A stretch of DNA of 64,000 bases, from assembly GCF_019399895.1 (NCBI RefSeq), contig NC_091864.1:12564001-12628000 (forward strand), read 5' to 3'. The stretch comes from Cardiocondyla obscurior (taxonomy: Eukaryota; Arthropoda; Insecta; Hymenoptera; Formicidae). The position numbers and the translations under genes are program-made. Below the pieces are notes generated by a model. That model was not told the DNA's origin. It saw only the letters and a program-made list of their open reading frames with translations, and searched no databases. Positions 60,601 to 64,000 of the stretch are shown here, one piece after another (positions within the stretch are counted from its first letter, which is position 1; each line of letters opens with the position of its first letter).

Positions 60601-63600
60601 TGCGCGATGTGTAATCGTAACGGGAATCCTCACGACTCCTTCGCAACCCTCCCGAGCGTTCGCTCTCGTGCTCCTCGATGCGATTTCTCTCGGCGACAAG
60701 GTAGAAACGCGGTATCGGCAGTCGTAGAAATTATAATGCGCGTCGTAGCGCGGACTCATCGACTAATTCAATTAAACGATTCATTTGCCGGTCCGAAGTA
60801 CCACCTGAGGGTACGTCCCGGTTTCATCTGTGTTTCTGCTTCCGTGTGATAGTGCGCCCGCGCACGCGTTTCTGGAGAAGAGACGTGGGTCGGAAAAGGA
60901 CGATCGGACCTTCCAACCTACTCCCAGGAGAGTCGTAGCCTCGCGCAACAATACAATGCTCCTAATGTTACGGCTCCGGTTTCGACATAATTTTCTTTCG
61001 CGGAACCTTGGAACCGAACGGGGGGATGAAGAGAGGAGCGGGCGGGAAACCATGCGGCTATCGGATACCCGGGCTTTTGTAGTGTTACGGCGAAAAATGT
61101 CATTTCCGCCGACCGTCCGATAACGAGGAGCAAGGAATAAGTTTTACGGGGCAGCGCGGCGATTAGATTCGCGCGGGGAATCGTAAATTGCCTCGGTCGA
61201 GAATTTCCACAGCGGAAAACTCTCTCTGCGGTGGGCGACGTTAAGTCGCGAAATTCTCCTACCCGCTCGACGCAATTCATCTTCAGAGACGCGACGTAGC
61301 GTCGTCCGGCGAGTTGGTGAACCCTTTCGCAAAAGTAGGAAAAAAAAAAGAAAAAAAAAAAAAAAAAAGTAGGAGAGTCGCGAAGGCGCGCTTGTCTTTT
61401 GTCGTTTACGTTCTTATTCGACGACATGAATAATTCACGGTACATCCCCCGCTTCTAGTGGACCAAAGTACGGGCCCGCGATTTCATTCATGATGCAACG
61501 CTCGAATCATGTCGGGTTTTATAAGCGAGGGGGATAATGCGAACGCGTGTAAATTCGCGGAGTTACGCAATTACGCGCGCGGGATGCCTTGGCACTTGCC
61601 GTCGAACCTTCACCGCGGGGAAGGAAAACCGCTCGGTAGCAATTTCAGTAATTATCCTGGAACTGCATTCCGTCGGCGCGAATTCTTTTTCAGCTATTGT
61701 TGCACCCGAAGCCACAGGACACGCTCTGTACTATAATATTCATCGTGACGCGGTTAATGACAACGAGAGAGTTCGCTTTTCGTAGAGCGAAGTGGAATCT
61801 GAATGGAAGCGGGTGAAACGAGGAAAACAAACAAAAAAAAAAAGAAAGCGAAGAAAGAATAACGCCGGGAGCAGTGAAGCAACCCGCTGCATCCGCGGAC
61901 GTAAATCACGCTGTACGCATGCATGCATGCGCCACACACCTACAATAAAACGGAAGAAAAAGAGAGGAAAAAAAAAAAAAACAAAAAGAAAAAAAACGGA
62001 AAAAGTAAGAGAGACAGAGAGAGAGACGTGTGCGCGACAGCGAGAGGGCGAAAGAGCGGGTAGATAGAGAGTCGGAGGGAAGTTGGCTCCTGATGACGCG
62101 CAGATAAGGGAGGGCTTAAAGTCTACGTGATGAGCTTCCCGATGCGGAGGAGCGGAGGTCGAGCCTGAGAACTTTCGGTAAATGCACTTGTAAGAGCTGT
62201 TTCTTCTTTCCTTTACATTTTGGACGCGACCCCAAACTCTCCCTTGGTATCAAATGTAGTTTACGGCGCGAGGCGCTTTGTCGTGCCTTTTGTCCCTCCG
62301 TCGCGGATGCAATAACGATCTCGGCGTACGAGCGAGGCTGACAATTGAGAACGCCGTTGCAAGAAGAAAGTATAATAATCTTCGATACCGCCTTTAGAAA
62401 TACATAAAGTCGCGGCGAAAGATAGATAATATACAAATAAAATTCTATTTTATATCAATTTTTTTTTTTTTATTTCCAAAAATTTTAGAAAGACTTAACT
62501 TTTGTAAGAGGTACGGCCATAAAAAGACTGCGCGCAAGCAATATTGATCAACTGAGATTTTAAAGATAACGCGACTTTACGGAGGGACTGGATTGGTCGT
62601 GACTTGGACACCCGCTGAAAAGTTAAGTAGCCGACGTTTCGTCGACCGGCGGAGAAAGCAAGGGGTTTCGAAAGGCCTCACGTTCGTGGCTCGCATCCGG
62701 ATGCGCCGGTGTCTCAACTTCCGGGAACGTGAGTCCGTGCCCGCGCGGCGGGGCGCAACGCGGTCGCCAAAGTCAGATATAATGACGCGGTCACTGATCT
62801 CGACAGGTCGAAACTAATTGCTTGGCCGATCGTCCGGCATTGCTTTATTAATATAAAATCCAGGTTGAACCAAGTTGAACCCATCGACGATCAAATAAAT
62901 TATTAATTTTGTCGATTTACCGAGTTACGTGAATCAAATAAGCTAAATTTCCGCCAAAATTCTCGTGACAACAAATCGTGAAATTTATTGAAGAACAGAA
63001 AAATAAGATTGGAAATTTCTTTCTGGGTCTTAAGGGACGACCGGCGACGTAATTGTAAGATCGCTTGAATTGCACCGGCGCGATCGGTTCGTTATCGCGG
63101 ACGTCGGAAAATCAAAATAAAGGTATATATCAGAGGGAAGACGAGAAGGAAAGGTAGCATTGACGGCTCCCCCGGTTGCCCCGTCAGCATCAGCGTTCCT
63201 ACGACATCACATCGGGTTTACGGCCGCGGCGTGACGTACTCGTCTGCCCCATTGGTTTACCGCCCTTGCGCCTTATACCTACCGCCACCCATCACCATTC
63301 CCATTATCCACTCACTGTGACAGAGCTCTCTTGGGACCGTACCCTGTACTACGAGCGGCCCTTTCATCCGATTTCCGAAGGGCCGCGAAAATTCCCAGTG
63401 TCAACCGCTCCTCGTCGTATGTACCTGCGTAATTTGTCGAATACGCGGGACGTGGTTACGTCAAGTGACACATAAATGATGCATGGCTCTTTTCTAGATC
63501 CCTCGGGCGCGTTTTTAATAACGATTGTGAAACTAAATTAAATACCTTTTTTTTTCTTTTTCTTTTTCTTTCGCGAAATATTTCGAGTCCACGTTGCGAA

Positions 63601-64000
63601 CAAGCATCGCTTCGCAATTGTGCGAATAAAAAGAAATTTAGCGACGATAATGAGAAAATTAAGCTGATCGCAGTGGTAATTGACAACCGGTAGGTAATTT
63701 ATTAGCAATTCAACGATTATTCAAAGTCACGTCGGACCGCGCGCGTCGACCGCCGTCTAGAGATCGATTACACGGTTACTATTTAAGCGCAGTATGTAAT
63801 TAGAGAAATAAGTATAAGAGAAACAACATGCCCTGGCTCGAGGAGAGGACCCTGACTCTGTTTGTACGGGACACAGAGGTCCGCCGGTACGAACCAGGAG
63901 TGCGTGAACGCGGGGTTGATGTTGATCGCCCCAGCGGGCCCCTGATGGGGTCCGCCGACACCGACACCGACACCGACCCCGACCGGGCTTTGCCGCTGAA
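48655..64000 (-). CDS. trh: Trachealess, bHLH-PAS transcription factor (5' end outside window)
   Basis: A master regulator of tracheal and salivary-duct tubes in insects, related to NPAS1/3; it heterodimerises with Tango/ARNT in the nucleus. Minus-strand exons: 64000(partial)-63832, 58082-57844, 54589-54513, 54170-54081, 53094-52902, 52767-52646, 52507-52314, 52075-51969, 50437-50290, 50202-50078 and 49964-48655, with about 867 codons from the bHLH exon on. The N-terminal FTHSW motif lies in the partial exon. The bHLH begins ELRKEKSRDAARSRRGKE. PAS-A includes SLDGFAMAVAADGRFLYISE and SSVFDYVHQQDHAEVAEQLG. PAS-B includes RMKSTLTKRGCHFKSSGYR and VHEIRLETDMFVTRINFDFR; then the PAC part MNKSGGYTWLQTCATVVCNS. 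The tail has VKDLEQAMSKHLPG, a 14-residue polyglutamine and PLPTPPGSEGSS. The donor at 63831 is GC, not GT, to keep frame. Confidence 0.95.
48926..48973 (-). repeat. trh: CAG/CAA repeat encoding polyglutamine in trachealess
   Basis: A run of 14 glutamines after SSVSPRDK in the C-terminal exon, coded by mixed CAG and CAA. A second short run (KQQQQRS) lies upstream at about 49415-49435. Confidence 0.85.
50438..51968. other. Trachealess intron (1.5 kb)
   Basis: AT-rich with poly-T tracts near 50560 and 50780 and a more balanced segment at 51.6-51.95 kb. No coding exon is supported on either strand. Confidence 0.45.
53095..54080. other. Trachealess intron with C/T-rich block
   Basis: About 53370-54060 is strongly pyrimidine-rich on the plus strand (purine-rich in the trachealess sense). 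This leaves a long but low-complexity Ser/Pro open frame on the plus strand at 53481-54086 that I do not accept as a gene. Confidence 0.5.
54590..57843. other. Trachealess intron (3.3 kb)
   Basis: Mostly unique sequence with CpG-rich stretches (about 54.7-56.9 kb), an A-run at 55393-55411 and a CT microsatellite at 55988-56030. No exon was recognised. The length and composition fit an enhancer-bearing developmental intron; this is inference. Confidence 0.4.
55988..56030. repeat. CT microsatellite
   Basis: An imperfect (CT)n run with a few interruptions, inside a trachealess intron. Confidence 0.8.
58083..63831. other. Long trachealess intron upstream of the bHLH exon (5.7 kb)
   Basis: A GC- and CpG-rich intron with A-run interruptions (61345-61368, 61950-62010) and a GCATGC repeat at 61918-61930. 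Many open frames occur on both strands, none recognisable. An alternative trachealess first exon may exist here, but I could not identify one. Confidence 0.4.

Overview
The window is nuclear DNA from an insect, most probably an ant or other hymenopteran. The genes have short GT-AG introns, AT-rich introns and 3' flanks, and GC-rich islands at first exons and promoters. The protein set is also insect-specific (trachealess, Neurexin IV with paired alternative exons, a three-UIM Rpn10). Gene identities come from reading the translated exons. Exon joins were checked by splice consensus and codon phase, and all complete models keep an open frame from start to stop.

Layout. 17-1368 (+): 3' part of an unrecognised membrane protein with a PPxY motif. 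1976-3769 (+): 26S proteasome subunit Rpn10 (PSMD4). 4536-11602 (+): rhotekin with two alternative first coding exons. 12628-13136 (-): HIG1 domain family member 2A, head to head with 13553-16465 (+), NHLRC2. 16466-21025: a long GC-rich non-coding upstream region. 21026-27575 (+): a very large secreted mucin-like protein ending in a non-inhibitory-looking serpin domain. 30041-30658 (+): a second unrecognised PPxY membrane protein. 31421-35552: a repeat complex with about 400-bp inverted arms, a spacer-free central palindrome, 33-bp tandem repeats and a tandem array of acceptor-like units. 35809-45096 (+): Neurexin IV, with two 197-bp mutually exclusive exons and an intronless phosphopantetheinyl transferase gene nested in its second intron. 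48655 to beyond 64000 (-): the bHLH-PAS factor trachealess, with its first exons outside the window.

The genes do not form one pathway. They are housekeeping functions (Rpn10, HIGD2A, NHLRC2, AASDHPPT) next to developmental and epithelial ones (Nrx-IV in septate junctions, trachealess in tubular epithelia, rhotekin as a Rho effector). No viral gene, bacterial gene, rRNA, tRNA or CRISPR array was recognised.

The most unusual stretch is 31.4-35.6 kb. It has no convincing protein-coding capacity, but its nested inverted repeats would fold into long double-stranded RNA if transcribed, and it carries splice-like signals. Its right arm lies just upstream of the Neurexin IV first exon.
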